A DNA stretch of 64,000 nucleotides from JABDIP01 sp965237625. Its GTDB lineage: Bacteria; Pseudomonadota; Alphaproteobacteria; DSM-16000; Inquilinaceae. The stretch is from the NCBI GenBank assembly GCA_965237625.1, contig CBDEGD010000012.1, forward strand, positions 62,001 to 126,000, written 5' to 3'. Made by a program: the position numbers and the translations under genes. Under the pieces are notes generated by a model, which saw nothing but the letters and a program-made list of their open reading frames with translations, was not told the DNA's origin and did not search any database. This document shows, piece by piece, positions 1 to 8,676 of the stretch. Numbering within the stretch: position 1 is the stretch's first letter; every line of letters begins with the position of its first letter.

Positions 1-2
1 TC

Positions 3-917
3 TTCGGGCTGGCCGCCGCCAGCCTGGACCTGATCCTCGGCTTCGGCGGCATGGTCAGCTTCGGCCATGCCGCCTTTGTCGGGATCGGCGCCTATGTGGT
101 CGGGGTGCTGTTCTTTCACCAGTTCGAGGGCAGCACCCTGTTCGGCATGGCCGGCAGCGTGAATGCCTTCCTGGTCTGGCCGCTGGCGGTTCTGGCCTCG
201 GCCCTGGCAGCGCTGGTGATCGGTGCCGTTTGCCTGCGCACCAAGGGCATCGGCTTCATCATGATCACGCTCGCCTTCGCGCAGATGTTCTATTTCCTGT
301 TCGTCTCCCTGCGGCGTTATGGCGGCGATGACGGCATCGCCCTGTGGGGCCGGTCGGAGTTCGGCGGGCTCATCGACATCAACGACAAGACCAGCTTCTA
401 CTATCTGGTGCTGGCGATCCTGCTGGCCTTCCTCGGCCTCTGCCACCGGCTGCTGAATTCCCGCTTCGGCATGGTCATCCGCGGCGCCAAGGAGAATGAG
501 CGGCGGATGCAGGCGCTGGGCTTCTCTACCTACCGCTACAAGCTGGTCGCGTTCACCATTGCCGGGGCCGGCGGCGGGCTGGCCGGGGTGCTGCTGGCCA
601 ATGCGACGGAATATGCCGGCCCCGCCTATATGGCCTGGAGCCGGTCCGGCGAGATCATCGTGATGGTGGTGCTGGGCGGCATGGGGACGTTGTTCGGTCC
701 GGTCTTCGGAGCGGCCGCCCTGTTGCTGCTGGAAGAAGTTCTGGCCGATGTAACCGAGCATTGGCAGATTATCCTGGGGCCGATCCTGCTCCTGATCGTG
801 CTGTTCGCCCGGCGCGGACTCTACGGCCTGATCCAGGGCCGGGCCCACAGCAGCAAGGCACGGCCCGCGATCCCAGCGGCAGAACCGGCCCCAACTCCGG
901 CGACCGGCGATGACTGA
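3..917 (+). CDS. livM: Branched-chain amino acid-type ABC transporter permease LivM (5' truncated)
   Basis: Inner-membrane permease subunit of a HAAT-family ABC importer. The frame stays open to the left edge of the window, so the true start lies outside; 304 residues are visible. The family signature GGMVSFGHAAFVGIGAY sits at visible residues 16-32, followed by several hydrophobic helices and the conserved VVLGGMGTLFGP segment before the last membrane spans. The tail after the last helix is a Ser/Ala/Pro-rich cytoplasmic extension. The stop overlaps the next start by 8 bases, so translation is probably coupled. The downstream thioesterase and RidA genes suggest that the substrate is an aromatic or amino carboxylate rather than leucine; that is inference. 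Confidence 0.93.
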   Translation, partial: FGLAAASLDLILGFGGMVSFGHAAFVGIGAYVVGVLFFHQFEGSTLFGMAGSVNAFLVWPLAVLASALAALVIGAVCLRTKGIGFIMITLAFAQMFYFLFVSLRRYGGDDGIALWGRSEFGGLIDINDKTSFYYLVLAILLAFLGLCHRLLNSRFGMVIRGAKENERRMQALGFSTYRYKLVAFTIAGAGGGLAGVLLANATEYAGPAYMAWSRSGEIIVMVVLGGMGTLFGPVFGAAALLLLEEVLADVTEHWQIILGPILLLIVLFARRGLYGLIQGRAHSSKARPAIPAAEPAPTPATGDD

Positions 918-1683
918 GTCCGCCGCCCTGCTGCGGGCCGAGGGGCTGTCGAAAAGTTTCGGCGGCCTGACTGCAACCGACTCCCTGACGCTGGAGGTGC
1001 GGCCGGGAGAACTGCATGCGGTGATCGGCCCGAACGGCGCCGGCAAGACGACGCTGATCGGCCAGCTTGCGGGCGAGATCGCACCGGATTCCGGCCGCGT
1101 CCTGTTCGCCGGCAAGGACATCTCCCGCCTTCCCCTGCCCGACCGCGCCCGGCAGGGATTGGTGCGCAGCTTCCAGGTGACCAGCATTTTTTCCGGCTTC
1201 ACCGCGGCGGACAATGTGGCGCTGGCGGTCCAGGCCAATGCCGGGCACAGCTTTCGGTTCTGGCGCGACGCCCGCCGCGACCCCGCGCTGCGGGAACCTG
1301 CCCTGGCGGCTTTGGAGCAGGTCGGGCTGTCCGGGCGCGCCGAAATCCAGGCCGCCAGCCTGTCCCATGGCGAGCAGCGGCAGCTCGAAGTGGCGATGGC
1401 GTTGGCCACCGGGCCGACCCTTCTGCTGCTGGACGAACCCCTGGCCGGTATGGGACCGGAGGAATCGGCCTCGATGGTCACGCTGCTCAAGGGTCTGAAG
1501 GGCACGCTCTCGATCCTGCTGGTCGAGCATGACATGGATGCGATCTTCGCCCTGGCCGACCGGATCACGGTGCTGGTCTATGGCCGCGCCATCGCCAGCG
1601 GTACGCCGGCGGAAATTCGCGCCGATGCGGCGGTGCAGGACGCCTATTTGGGCGCCGGCGACGAGCCCGGAGGGCGGTCCTGA
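910..1683 (+). CDS. livG: Branched-chain amino acid-type ABC transporter ATP-binding protein LivG
   Basis: Cytoplasmic ATPase subunit of the importer, 257 residues, normal for LivG. Walker A GPNGAGKTT lies near residues 38-46, the ABC signature LSHGEQRQLE near 151-160, Walker B LLLLDEP just after it, and the switch histidine in LVEHDMD near residue 203. The signature has His in place of the usual first Gly (LSHGEQ), which is common in LivG proteins. The start ATG lies within the end of the permease gene. The stop overlaps the start of the next ATPase gene (TGATG), so the three genes form a tight operon. Confidence 0.95.
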   Translation: MTESAALLRAEGLSKSFGGLTATDSLTLEVRPGELHAVIGPNGAGKTTLIGQLAGEIAPDSGRVLFAGKDISRLPLPDRARQGLVRSFQVTSIFSGFTAADNVALAVQANAGHSFRFWRDARRDPALREPALAALEQVGLSGRAEIQAASLSHGEQRQLEVAMALATGPTLLLLDEPLAGMGPEESASMVTLLKGLKGTLSILLVEHDMDAIFALADRITVLVYGRAIASGTPAEIRADAAVQDAYLGAGDEPGGRS

Positions 1684-2384
1684 TGCTTCGGGTCGAGGGG
1701 CTGGAGACGTTCTATGGCGACAGCCAGATCCTGCACGGCATGGGTCTGACGGTCGGGGCCGGCGAGCTGGTCACGCTGATGGGCCGGAACGGCATGGGCA
1801 AGACCACCACCATCCGCTCGATCATGGGGCTGACACCGCCGCGCGCCGGACAAGTGCTGCTGGATGGCGCGACGCTGCAAGGCAGGCCGGCCCATGCCAT
1901 CGCCCAGGCCGGGCTGGGGCTGGTGCCGGAGGGGCGGCAGATTTTCCCGAACCTCACGGTGACGGAGAATCTGGTGGCGACAGCGGCAAACCGGACCGGC
2001 CGCGCCGATCCCTGGACCGTAGACAGGGTCCACGATCTGTTCCCGCGTCTTGCCGAACGGCGCGGCAATATGGGCGGCCAGCTCTCCGGCGGCGAGCAGC
2101 AGATGCTGGCGATCGGCCGGGCGCTGATGACCAACCCGCGACTGCTCATCCTGGACGAGGCGACCGAGGGTCTGGCGCCGATGATCCGCGCCGAGATCTG
2201 GTCCTGCCTGGCGGGGTTGAAGGCCGACGGGCAGTCGATTCTGGTGATCGACAAGAATGTCGACGTGCTGGCCCGACTGGCGGACCGCCACTATGTCATC
2301 GAAAAAGGCCGGGTTGCCTGGCATGGCGACAGCGCTGCTTTCCTGGCCGACCCGACACTGAAGGAGCGGTATCTTGGGGTTTGA
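1683..2384 (+). CDS. livF: Branched-chain amino acid-type ABC transporter ATP-binding protein LivF
   Basis: Second cytoplasmic ATPase of the same importer, 233 residues. Walker A GRNGMGKTT near residue 34, the signature LSGGEQQML near 134 and Walker B LLILDEATEGLAP are visible. The switch region reads VIDKNVD, without histidine, as is typical of LivF. Its start codon shares one base with the preceding stop. A palindromic intergenic repeat follows within 50 bases, so this is probably the last transporter gene of the operon, with the thioesterase and RidA genes either read through or transcribed separately. Confidence 0.95.
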   Translation: MLRVEGLETFYGDSQILHGMGLTVGAGELVTLMGRNGMGKTTTIRSIMGLTPPRAGQVLLDGATLQGRPAHAIAQAGLGLVPEGRQIFPNLTVTENLVATAANRTGRADPWTVDRVHDLFPRLAERRGNMGGQLSGGEQQMLAIGRALMTNPRLLILDEATEGLAPMIRAEIWSCLAGLKADGQSILVIDKNVDVLARLADRHYVIEKGRVAWHGDSAAFLADPTLKERYLGV

Positions 2385-2423
2385 TGTGAACGGCTGCGAG
2401 GCTCGGCTCTTGCCGTCCCACTC

Positions 2424-2530
2424 CCTCATGCTGAGCCTGTCGAAGTATGAGGACGGCAACGCCGGTTCGATATATTCGATAGAGGCGCAGACCCTGCCAT
2501 CCTCATACTTCGACAGGCCCAGCATGAGGG
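2424..2530. repeat. Palindromic intergenic repeat, family D
   Basis: Two arms of about 29 bases, CTCATGCTGAGCCTGTCGAA... and its reverse complement, face each other across about 48 bases. The arms match almost perfectly, so the transcript could form a long hairpin. No other copy was seen in the window. Similar CTGTCGAAGTATGAGG palindromes are widely dispersed in alphaproteobacterial genomes, which is general knowledge and was not checked here. Confidence 0.8.
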
Positions 2531-2608
2531 CCAAGGGATGGGTCTGTTCCCTGGTCACGCGAATTCAGGGCCTGGCAATGCTGCGCGTGAGGCACGCGGA
2601 GGCACCCC

Positions 2609-3034
2609 ATGACTAAGGGCATCTTCACGGTCGACCGGCTGGTCCGTTTCGCCCATTGCGACCCGGGCGGCATTGTCTATTTCCCGCGCTATTTCGACCT
2701 GATGAACGCGCTGGTAGAGGACTGGTTCTATCAGCGGCTGGGACTGGACTATGCCGAACGCCTGTTGTCCCAACGCCAGGGTTTGCCGACGGTCCACGCC
2801 GAATGCGACTTCATGCGCCCGAGCCTGATGGGCGAGACCCTGAGCTGGGGTCTGACGGTCGAGCGCATCGGCACCAGCTCGATCACCGTGAAGATCGTTG
2901 CCAGCGGGAAAAACGAAGACCGGCTGAGGGCCACGCTGGTCCTGGTCGCCACATCGCTCGACACCCACAGGCCGATCCCGATCCCGGACGACCTTCGCCA
3001 AGCCGTCGAGACGTACCAGGCTGACTGCCGCTAG
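2609..3034 (+). CDS. Acyl-CoA thioesterase, 4-hydroxybenzoyl-CoA thioesterase (4HBT) family
   Basis: Hot-dog fold thioesterase of 141 residues that would release a free acid from a CoA ester in the cytoplasm. The N-terminal motif HCDPGGIVYFPRYFDLMN (residues 16-33) contains the catalytic Asp of the 4HBT family. A GGAGG ribosome-binding site precedes the ATG. It stands between a Liv-type transporter and a RidA gene, an arrangement often seen beside CoA-dependent breakdown of salicylate- or anthranilate-like compounds, so an aryl-CoA substrate is plausible. The exact substrate cannot be read from the sequence. Confidence 0.88.
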   Translation: MTKGIFTVDRLVRFAHCDPGGIVYFPRYFDLMNALVEDWFYQRLGLDYAERLLSQRQGLPTVHAECDFMRPSLMGETLSWGLTVERIGTSSITVKIVASGKNEDRLRATLVLVATSLDTHRPIPIPDDLRQAVETYQADCR

Positions 3035-3077
3035 GCGCCACCGACCCACCCGCGCAACCCAGACGAGGCCACCCAGA

Positions 3078-3482
3078 ATGCCCCCTTCCCCGCACCAGGT
3101 TCTACAGCCGCCGGGCTGGCCCGCCGCCAAGGGATATTCCAACGGCATCGCCGCCGAGGGCCGGATGGTATTCGTCGGCGGGCAGATCGGCTGGGACGAG
3201 ACCGGCCGCTTCGCCGATGGCGGCTTCGTCGGCCAGACCCGGCAGGCCCTGAGGAACATCCTGGCGGTGCTGTCCGAGGCCTCCGGTGGGCCGGAGCATG
3301 TGGTGCGGATGACCTGGTACGTGGTCGACATGGCCGAGTACAACGCCGCCCAAGAGGCGTTGGGCACGGCCTACCGCGAAATCATGGGCCGGCATTTCCC
3401 CGCCATCGCCCTGGTCCAGGTGGTGGCGCTGGCTGAGCCCAAAGCACGGGTTGAGATCGAGGCGACGGCGGTGGTGCCGTGA
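3078..3482 (+). CDS. RidA family protein (YjgF/YER057c/UK114)
   Basis: Small trimeric protein of 134 residues. RidA proteins hydrolyse reactive enamine/imine intermediates; some subfamilies belong to catabolic pathways. The segment RMTWYVVDMAEYN (about residues 76-88) holds the conserved Arg that binds the substrate carboxylate, and VEIEATAVV at the C terminus supplies the conserved Glu. The ATG follows GAGG at good spacing, 43 bases after the thioesterase stop, which fits co-transcription. It is more likely a pathway-specific member than housekeeping RidA, judged from context only. Confidence 0.88.
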   Translation: MPPSPHQVLQPPGWPAAKGYSNGIAAEGRMVFVGGQIGWDETGRFADGGFVGQTRQALRNILAVLSEASGGPEHVVRMTWYVVDMAEYNAAQEALGTAYREIMGRHFPAIALVQVVALAEPKARVEIEATAVVP

Positions 3483-3596
3483 CGACCGCCCTCGGGCCTG
3501 CGGCAGTTCAGGAAGCGTCTCGGCCGTCACGCAAAGAGGGTGTCCATGCGCTGTTAATGCGACTGACCGGCCGGCCGATTAAAACATGGAGTCCGG

Positions 3597-4137
3597 TCAG
3601 AGCGATCGCAGTTTCTTTTTGAGCACCAGATGCCCGTCGGCGAGGCCGGCGATCATGTTGTATACCTTGAGACCCAGCAGTTCCTGGCACGCGGCGATTG
3701 CGCATTGGTCGCCGATCAGCGTGTTCTGCCACAGGATGGAAGCCTGCTGGCGCCGTTCAGTGCCTCGTGTGCCCCTCCACCGCTTCTTCATCGAGCGACC
3801 GGCGGTATAGACGGTGTTGCACAGGCTGCCGAATACCGGAACGCAGCCGAGCCCCTTGCGCTTCAGCTTCTTGTTCTTCTTCTTGATGGTAAACATGATC
3901 GCCTCGGCGGTGCCGGGCTTCGCCACCGAGCTCTTGGTCAGCAGGATCTTCTCGAGGTTGTTGATGTGCTTGTAGGTCTTGACGGCCGAATAGGCGGAGA
4001 AGCTCGACTCGACCAGGGACAGCGCCAGTCCAATCGGTCCGGTCACGGCGACCACGGGCGCGAGAGCCGCCGAGACGCCAGTCGTCGCGGCGGTAGTAAT
4101 GTTCCCGGTCTGCACCAGGTTCGCTACGTTGGCGGTC
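3597..4137 (-). pseudogene. Unknown membrane-associated protein, 3' part of a gene interrupted by IS630
   Basis: C-terminal about 180 codons of a protein of unknown function. The fragment holds a Gly/Ala/Thr-rich hydrophobic stretch (TTGVSAALAPVVAVTGPIG) followed by a Lys-rich region (KKKNKKLKRKG) and ends KKKLRSL. A GTG at 4113-4115 could serve as an internal start, but no ribosome-binding site is evident. Removing the insertion sequence and one copy of the TTA direct repeat joins this fragment in frame to the 5' piece at 5305-5501, giving a 245-residue reading frame. I do not recognise the family. Confidence 0.7.
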
Positions 4138-4140
4138 TTA
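4138..4140. repeat. Target-site duplication, left (TTA)
   Basis: Three-base direct repeat TTA immediately left of the IS630 element; the right copy is at 5305-5307. IS630 elements normally duplicate TA, so the third base may be chance, but the MITE at 25935-26193 is flanked by the same triplet (TAA, the complement). Confidence 0.65.
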
Positions 4141-5304
4141 TACCAACCTGCGCGATGGCTGACTCATTTAGGGGATTCCCATTTTCGTCCTGACATGATT
4201 CAAGTTGGCAACCAAAGGAGGTTTGCCATGCGAGCTGGGATTGCGCTGCGCGATGATTTCACCGGTGAAGAGCTTCGGGCGCTGGCCAAACGAACGGAGC
4301 ATGCTGGCCAGAGCCGGCGGCTTCTGACGCTGGCGCTGATCTATGATGGCGGGTCGCGCACGGCGGCGGCGCGGTATGCGGGCGCCGGGCTTCAGACGGT
4401 CCGTGACTGGGTGCTGCGGTTCAATGCCCGGGGTCCTGAGGGTCTGATCGACGGCACCGCACCGGGCAACCGGCCGAAACTGAATGCCGCCCAACGGGCT
4501 GCCCTGGCCGCGAAGGTCGAGGCGGGGCCCATGCCGGCGGTCGACGGCGTGGTGCGCTGGCGGCTGGCTGATCTGGCGGCCTGGCTGCATGAGGCGTTCG
4601 GCCTCTGCCTGCATGAGACCACTGTCAGCCGCACGCTGCGCGAATTGGGCTATCGCAAGCTCTCGGCGCGGCCGCGCCACCATGCCCAAGACCCGGAGAC
4701 CATCGTGACGTTCAAAAAAAATTCCCCGACCAGATAGCCACGATCCGATCTCGGCTCGCCGCCGGCATCGAAATCGAGATCTGGTTCCAAGACGAGGCCA
4801 GGGTCGGCCAGAAGAACAAGATTACCCGCCGATGGGCCAAGCGGGGCACCAGGCCGCGGGCACCCCACGATCAGCGAACCCGATCAGCCTACATCTTCGG
4901 TGCCATATGCCCGGCCCGCGGCGTCGGTGCGGCCCTCGTCCTGCCCCGATGCAACACCCAGGCCATGCAATGGCATCTGGTCGAAATCTCATCCCAGGTG
5001 ACGCCCGGCGCCCACGCCGTCATCCTCCTTGATCAGGCCGGCTGGCATACCACCCACAAGCTCGACGTCCCGGAAAACATCACACTCTTGCCGCTCCCGC
5101 CACGTTCCCCAGAGCTCAATCCCGTCGAAAACATCTGGCAATTCATGCGGGACAACTGGCTCTCGAACCGCACCTTCAAATCCTATGCCGATATCGTCGA
5201 CCATTCCTGCTTCGCCTGGAACCGCCTCATCGACCAGCCATGGAAGATCATGTCCATCGGGTCAAGAACCTGGGCCAATGCATGATCCTCACTGCAGATT
5301 GGTA
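4141..5304 (+). mobile_element. IS630 family insertion sequence, 1164 bp
   Basis: The element begins TACCAACCTGC and ends with the imperfect complement GCAGATTGGTA; the left end also carries TGACTCATTT at offset 20. It encodes one transposase in two frames joined by a -1 slip and is flanked by TTA on both sides. It interrupts the minus-strand gene 3597-5501. Both ends and the transposase frames are intact, so it may still be active. A 259-bp MITE at 25935 shares its end sequence. Confidence 0.88.
4228..5285 (+). CDS. IS630 family transposase, made by -1 frameshifting
   Basis: DDE transposase of about 352 residues that cuts and inserts the surrounding element. The first frame (4228-4737) has the N-terminal helix-turn-helix region, with ribosome-binding site AAAGGAGG before its ATG. 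The second frame carries the catalytic triad: WFQDEARVGQ, ILLDQAGWHTT and PELNPVENIWQFMR. The frames meet at a run of eight A (4714-4721), where a -1 slip joins FKK to FPDQIATIRSR. Slippery A runs are a known IS630 device, so this is programmed frameshifting rather than decay. Without the slip the protein stops at 4737. Confidence 0.88.
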
Positions 5305-5501
5305 TTAGACGTTGCCGACAGTGCCTTTTTTGCGCCGGTCTTGACATACCGACCGTATTTTTTGACATCGTAGGCCGCCGTCTTTCGGGCATCGCGGGCG
5401 CCCGACTGAAACGGTTCGAAATCGTCGTCGTCGTCTCCGACATCGTCCTCAGACTCGTCGATGTCTTCCAGGGCCAGGGCTGCCAACTCTTCCTTTGTCA
5501 T
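5305..5501 (-). pseudogene. Unknown acidic protein, 5' part of a gene interrupted by IS630
   Basis: First about 65 codons of the gene whose remainder lies at 3597-4137. The ATG at 5499-5501 has GGAGC upstream and opens MTKEELAALALEDID, followed by a run of acidic residues (EDDVGDDDDDFE) and a Lys/Tyr-rich helix (DVKKYGRYVKTGAKK). Reading now continues for a few codons into the insertion sequence and stops at 5289. The strongly acidic N terminus followed by a basic helix and a hydrophobic stretch could fit an effector or membrane-active protein, but nothing specific can be claimed. Confidence 0.65.
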
Positions 5502-6036
5502 CTTATTTGCTCCGTTCGTCCATGTTGCCTCACCGGCGTGTTGTAACGGCCGACAGCATCGACCGCATCCCAGCATTACCAACATTTATAACACTCAGCG
5601 CAGGCGCCGCTGGTGATTACCGTCACGTGTGGAAAAACTGCCGCCCTATCGCGCACGTCTCGCGATGGATTGCGGTATCTACAAGTCCAACGGCCAAAGT
5701 CGAACCGCGTAGACCGCCCCCTCCGCCTCAAGCAACCGTAGATCCGCCCTGGCAGAAAGCAGTTTAGATATCCTATTGAAATGGAAACGATTTTCTCTCC
5801 TTCCGCCGAGCGTCTGCAGCTATTCCTATGACAGATGTCGGATTGTCTGGCAGTGCCGGCCTCGGCTCGTCCAACGGTTGTGTGATGCCCTTCCGGCACC
5901 TGTCGGATGTACCGGCCGGCACGGCATCGCCAGTCTCATTCCATCGACAGCCGGACCCGCCGGAGCGAGGCGACTTCGATCCGCCGGTGCCAATGGCGGG
6001 GATTCCGCCACTGCCGACTTGGAAAGGAGACCAATC
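5502..6036. other. Intergenic region without a recognised gene
   Basis: About 535 bases between the start of the interrupted minus-strand gene and the start of a plus-strand secreted protein. It must hold the promoters of both. Frames run through it, but none has a convincing start site or protein-like composition. Upstream in-frame ATGs of the secreted protein exist here (5776), but the encoded segment lacks a signal peptide and is Cys/Arg/Pro-rich, unlike real protein. Confidence 0.6.
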
Positions 6037-6948
6037 ATGTTGCGAGACGATCACCGGCCGCACAGTTCCCGAATGGCAATCCGGATCGTCGGCGCCGTGG
6101 CGTCGACGGCGCTGCTGGCCGTCGCACTGGCGACCGGAGCGTCCGCCGATGACGGCGGACGCTCTGGCGATCGGTGGGACGATGGCTGGGACGACATATT
6201 CCTCCACGACTGGGAGGAAATCGAGACCGACACCGACGGAGACCATGGCGACGAGATCCCGTTTGCCGAGGCCATCGTGCTGGCGGAGTTGAACAACACC
6301 GATGGCGATCTCGGCTTTCATGCCTCTATCGATGGCAATGCCTGGCGCCTGCTGGAGATTGAGGCGCCGAACGGGCGCGTGTTGCTGAGAATCCGGGGCC
6401 GGAGAGGTCTGCGCCGGCAGGGGCTGACCCAGCTTTTCTTCGAAAGCGCCGAGCCGACCGTCGATGAGCTGACGCCGGAGCAGTTCTTCGCCCGGTTCCC
6501 GGAGGGGGAATACGAAGTGTCCGGCATCTCCACCGAGGGCGAGGAGTTGGAGAGCGTGGCAATGTTCACGCATCTGCTGGCGGCCCCGGCGGACGGGATC
6601 ACGGTGTCCGGCGTGCCCATCGAGCCCGAGCTGATCGATTGCGATGAGGACTGGAGGCCGGTGGTCGGCACGCCAGTCGTCATCGCCTGGGAGCCGGTCA
6701 CCCGGTCCCACCCGGAGATCGGCAGGACCGGAGAGCCGGTCGAAATCGAGAAATACCAGCTTGTGGTCGAGCGGCTGGAGCCAACCTTGCTCATCTACAG
6801 CGTGGACCTGCCACCGACGGTGACGTCCCTTGAGATCCCGTCCGACTTCATCGCCCTCGCGGAGACCTTCAAATTTGAGATCCTGGCCCGCGAGATCAGC
6901 GGCAACCAGACCGCCATCGAAAGCTGTTTCGAGGTCCGGAGCCGGTAG
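6037..6948 (+). CDS. Secreted protein of unknown function
   Basis: Exported protein of 303 residues. The chosen ATG follows GGAAAGGAGA and opens a 36-residue signal peptide with the hydrophobic core VGAVASTALLAVALATGASA. The mature protein starts with an Asp/Trp-rich stretch (DDGWDDIFLHDW) and continues as a probably all-beta domain; the last 100 residues (PVVIAWEPVTR ... YQLVVERLEP ... LEIPSDFI ... FEILAREISGNQTAIESCFEV) look like a fibronectin type III or Ig-like fold. Two Cys remain in the mature part (IDCDEDW and ESCFEV) and could pair. No family was recognised. A strong hairpin follows the stop. Confidence 0.7.
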   Translation: MLRDDHRPHSSRMAIRIVGAVASTALLAVALATGASADDGGRSGDRWDDGWDDIFLHDWEEIETDTDGDHGDEIPFAEAIVLAELNNTDGDLGFHASIDGNAWRLLEIEAPNGRVLLRIRGRRGLRRQGLTQLFFESAEPTVDELTPEQFFARFPEGEYEVSGISTEGEELESVAMFTHLLAAPADGITVSGVPIEPELIDCDEDWRPVVGTPVVIAWEPVTRSHPEIGRTGEPVEIEKYQLVVERLEPTLLIYSVDLPPTVTSLEIPSDFIALAETFKFEILAREISGNQTAIESCFEVRSR

Positions 6949-6969
6949 CCGGGCGGTTTGCCGGATCCT

Positions 6970-7023
6970 GGGGCTCCATTCGCCCGCCCACCCCACCATC
7001 GGCGCGGGCGAATGGAGTGCCCC
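6970..7023. terminator. Hairpin between convergent genes
   Basis: The arms GGGGCTCCATTCGCCCGC and GCGGGCGAATGGAGTGCCCC pair almost perfectly around a short loop. It lies between the stops of a plus-strand and a minus-strand gene and could end transcription in both directions. There is no T run, so factor-independent termination is not certain. Confidence 0.6.
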
Positions 7024-7092
7024 CGGACGGTAGCCACCGTCCGCAATAGCGCGCGAACCTTGCAACGTCAGCAATTCGGCGGATCTGCCGAA

Positions 7093-8676
7093 CTAGGACG
7101 ACCACCGCCCTTTCAGACTGCCACCCGCCAGCGAGCGGAACGGTCCGATGCGGATGCGGTCCTCGTTCTTTACCGACCAGATTGGAGTGAGGCCACGGTT
7201 CAGCATCTGCTCCGCGCCGCGTTCGCTGAGCCACAGCTCGGCACAGGGGAGCAGGTATTGCTCGCCTTCGTCGGTCACCACCTGCAACGGCATGCCATCG
7301 AGCTGGTTCGGCGCGCCGGGGCGAAGCGACCAGCCATCGGCGGTGAAGGCCTGGCCGATCAGGCAGGCGGCGGCGAAGGCTGGATTTCCCCAGACATATG
7401 CCTGCCGCCGGGTCGCGGCATTGGCGTCGTTGGGAATCTCCTCGAAGTCGAATGCCTCGATCGGATTGCTGCGGACGCCATAGGGCAGCCGCTGCAGCAC
7501 ACGCGGCAGGAACAGCGCGATACTGGCGGCGCCCGGAAGGTCGCGCAGCGCGGCCCAGGCTTCCGCCGCGTCGAGCTCGAGCTTCAGGGTCCAACTGTCC
7601 GGGTCCGGAGCGGCGGCGAAGGACGGGCAACCGGCCAGCACCGGAGCCCCGGCCGCCAGGAACGGCGCCCCGGCCCGCGCTGCGACCTGGGCCAACCGTC
7701 CCAGGAGCTTGGCATCGTCGACGCTCCCGTCGAACGTGTAGTTGCCGACGAGCAGCGACCAGGGCAGGCCGCCCGGTGTCTCCAGGGCCTGCTCGACCAG
7801 CAGTTTGTATAGTGACGAGGATTTTAGCGCCTCGCGGTCGAGATCGGCCGTCAAATCGGCCCTGGCGATATCCAGCACGTAGAGCTTGAGGGAAGAGTCG
7901 GTCTCCAGCCGCCGGACCAGGAAATCGAGCGCGCGCCAAGCGGATTCCACACTCTGAAAGTCCAGATCGTGGAGGATAGTGCGGAGCTGCGTGGCCGTTG
8001 CGGTATCGACGGCGTCGACCAGATCGCCCTGGCGCGGGTCCGGGACCGGCAGCACATGCGGGGCGACGATGTCGCGGATCAGGCTGTCGGCGAGGTCGGA
8101 GCCGGTGCGGCTGCGCATATCGGCGACCGCCTCGGTGGACTCCGCCAGCACCGCGCCGAGCAGATCGTCGGGCATCGCGATGCCGCCTTCCGGCGGCTCA
8201 TCGACAGGCGCAGATTCGGCGGCCGGCGGTGGCGGTTCGGCGGGCTTCGGCACACCGCCCCAGGACGACACCTCCTTGGCCGCCGCGTCGAAGGTCGCCG
8301 GATTCAGCAGCCGCCGGCGCAGGGCGCGCAGCTCGGAGAACACGCCGAGCTGATCGACGATATGGTCCGGATGCAGCTCCTCCAACTCGCCGAACCGGAC
8401 CGGCTCGCGCCAGCCCTCACCCACCGGCAAGCCGATCTCCACTCCCAGCTTGGCGAATACCTCGTCGAGATTGTCGCGATCGATGGGGATGGATTGGGCG
8501 GCGGCGCGGCCGGCATCGGGGTCCGCGCCCCGGCTGTCACGGCCGCTGAAATCGCCGAGGATCAGCATGCGGAACGGCGTATCCCGGTTCGCCGTCGCCG
8601 GCTGCGGGGCGTCGGATACCCCCATCTGGATCTGTCCGAACAGAGTCGGTTTGACGGTCACGGCGCGGCTCCCCAC
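7093..8676 (-). CDS. Type VI secretion sheath protein, TssB-TssC fusion, orphan
   Basis: Protein of 527 residues joining both contractile-sheath subunits of type VI secretion. Residues about 30-125 resemble TssB/VipA: MLILGDFSGRD, IPIDRDNLDEVFAKL and FGELEELHPDHIVDQL. A Pro/Ala linker follows. From about residue 215 it resembles TssC/VipB: LHDLDFQSVESAWRALDFLV, LPWSLLVGNYTF, LPRVLQRLPYG, WGNPAFAAACLIGQAF and a C-terminal IGPFRSLAGG. TssB and TssC are normally separate genes inside a cluster of more than twelve, yet no other type VI gene occurs in this window. It may belong to a scattered system, a minimal contractile device, or have been reused. Confidence 0.8.
   Translation of the reverse strand: MGSRAVTVKPTLFGQIQMGVSDAPQPATANRDTPFRMLILGDFSGRDSRGADPDAGRAAAQSIPIDRDNLDEVFAKLGVEIGLPVGEGWREPVRFGELEELHPDHIVDQLGVFSELRALRRRLLNPATFDAAAKEVSSWGGVPKPAEPPPPAAESAPVDEPPEGGIAMPDDLLGAVLAESTEAVADMRSRTGSDLADSLIRDIVAPHVLPVPDPRQGDLVDAVDTATATQLRTILHDLDFQSVESAWRALDFLVRRLETDSSLKLYVLDIARADLTADLDREALKSSSLYKLLVEQALETPGGLPWSLLVGNYTFDGSVDDAKLLGRLAQVAARAGAPFLAAGAPVLAGCPSFAAAPDPDSWTLKLELDAAEAWAALRDLPGAASIALFLPRVLQRLPYGVRSNPIEAFDFEEIPNDANAATRRQAYVWGNPAFAAACLIGQAFTADGWSLRPGAPNQLDGMPLQVVTDEGEQYLLPCAELWLSERGAEQMLNRGLTPIWSVKNEDRIRIGPFRSLAGGSLKGRWSS

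Noticed and set aside
5773..7074. Open frame of 433 codons on the minus strand
   Set aside because: Opposite the secreted protein, which has a clear RBS and signal peptide; the minus-strand product has no protein-like composition.
7093..8676. A full type VI secretion cluster
   Set aside because: Only the fused sheath protein is present; neighbours are a secreted protein and an aminotransferase.
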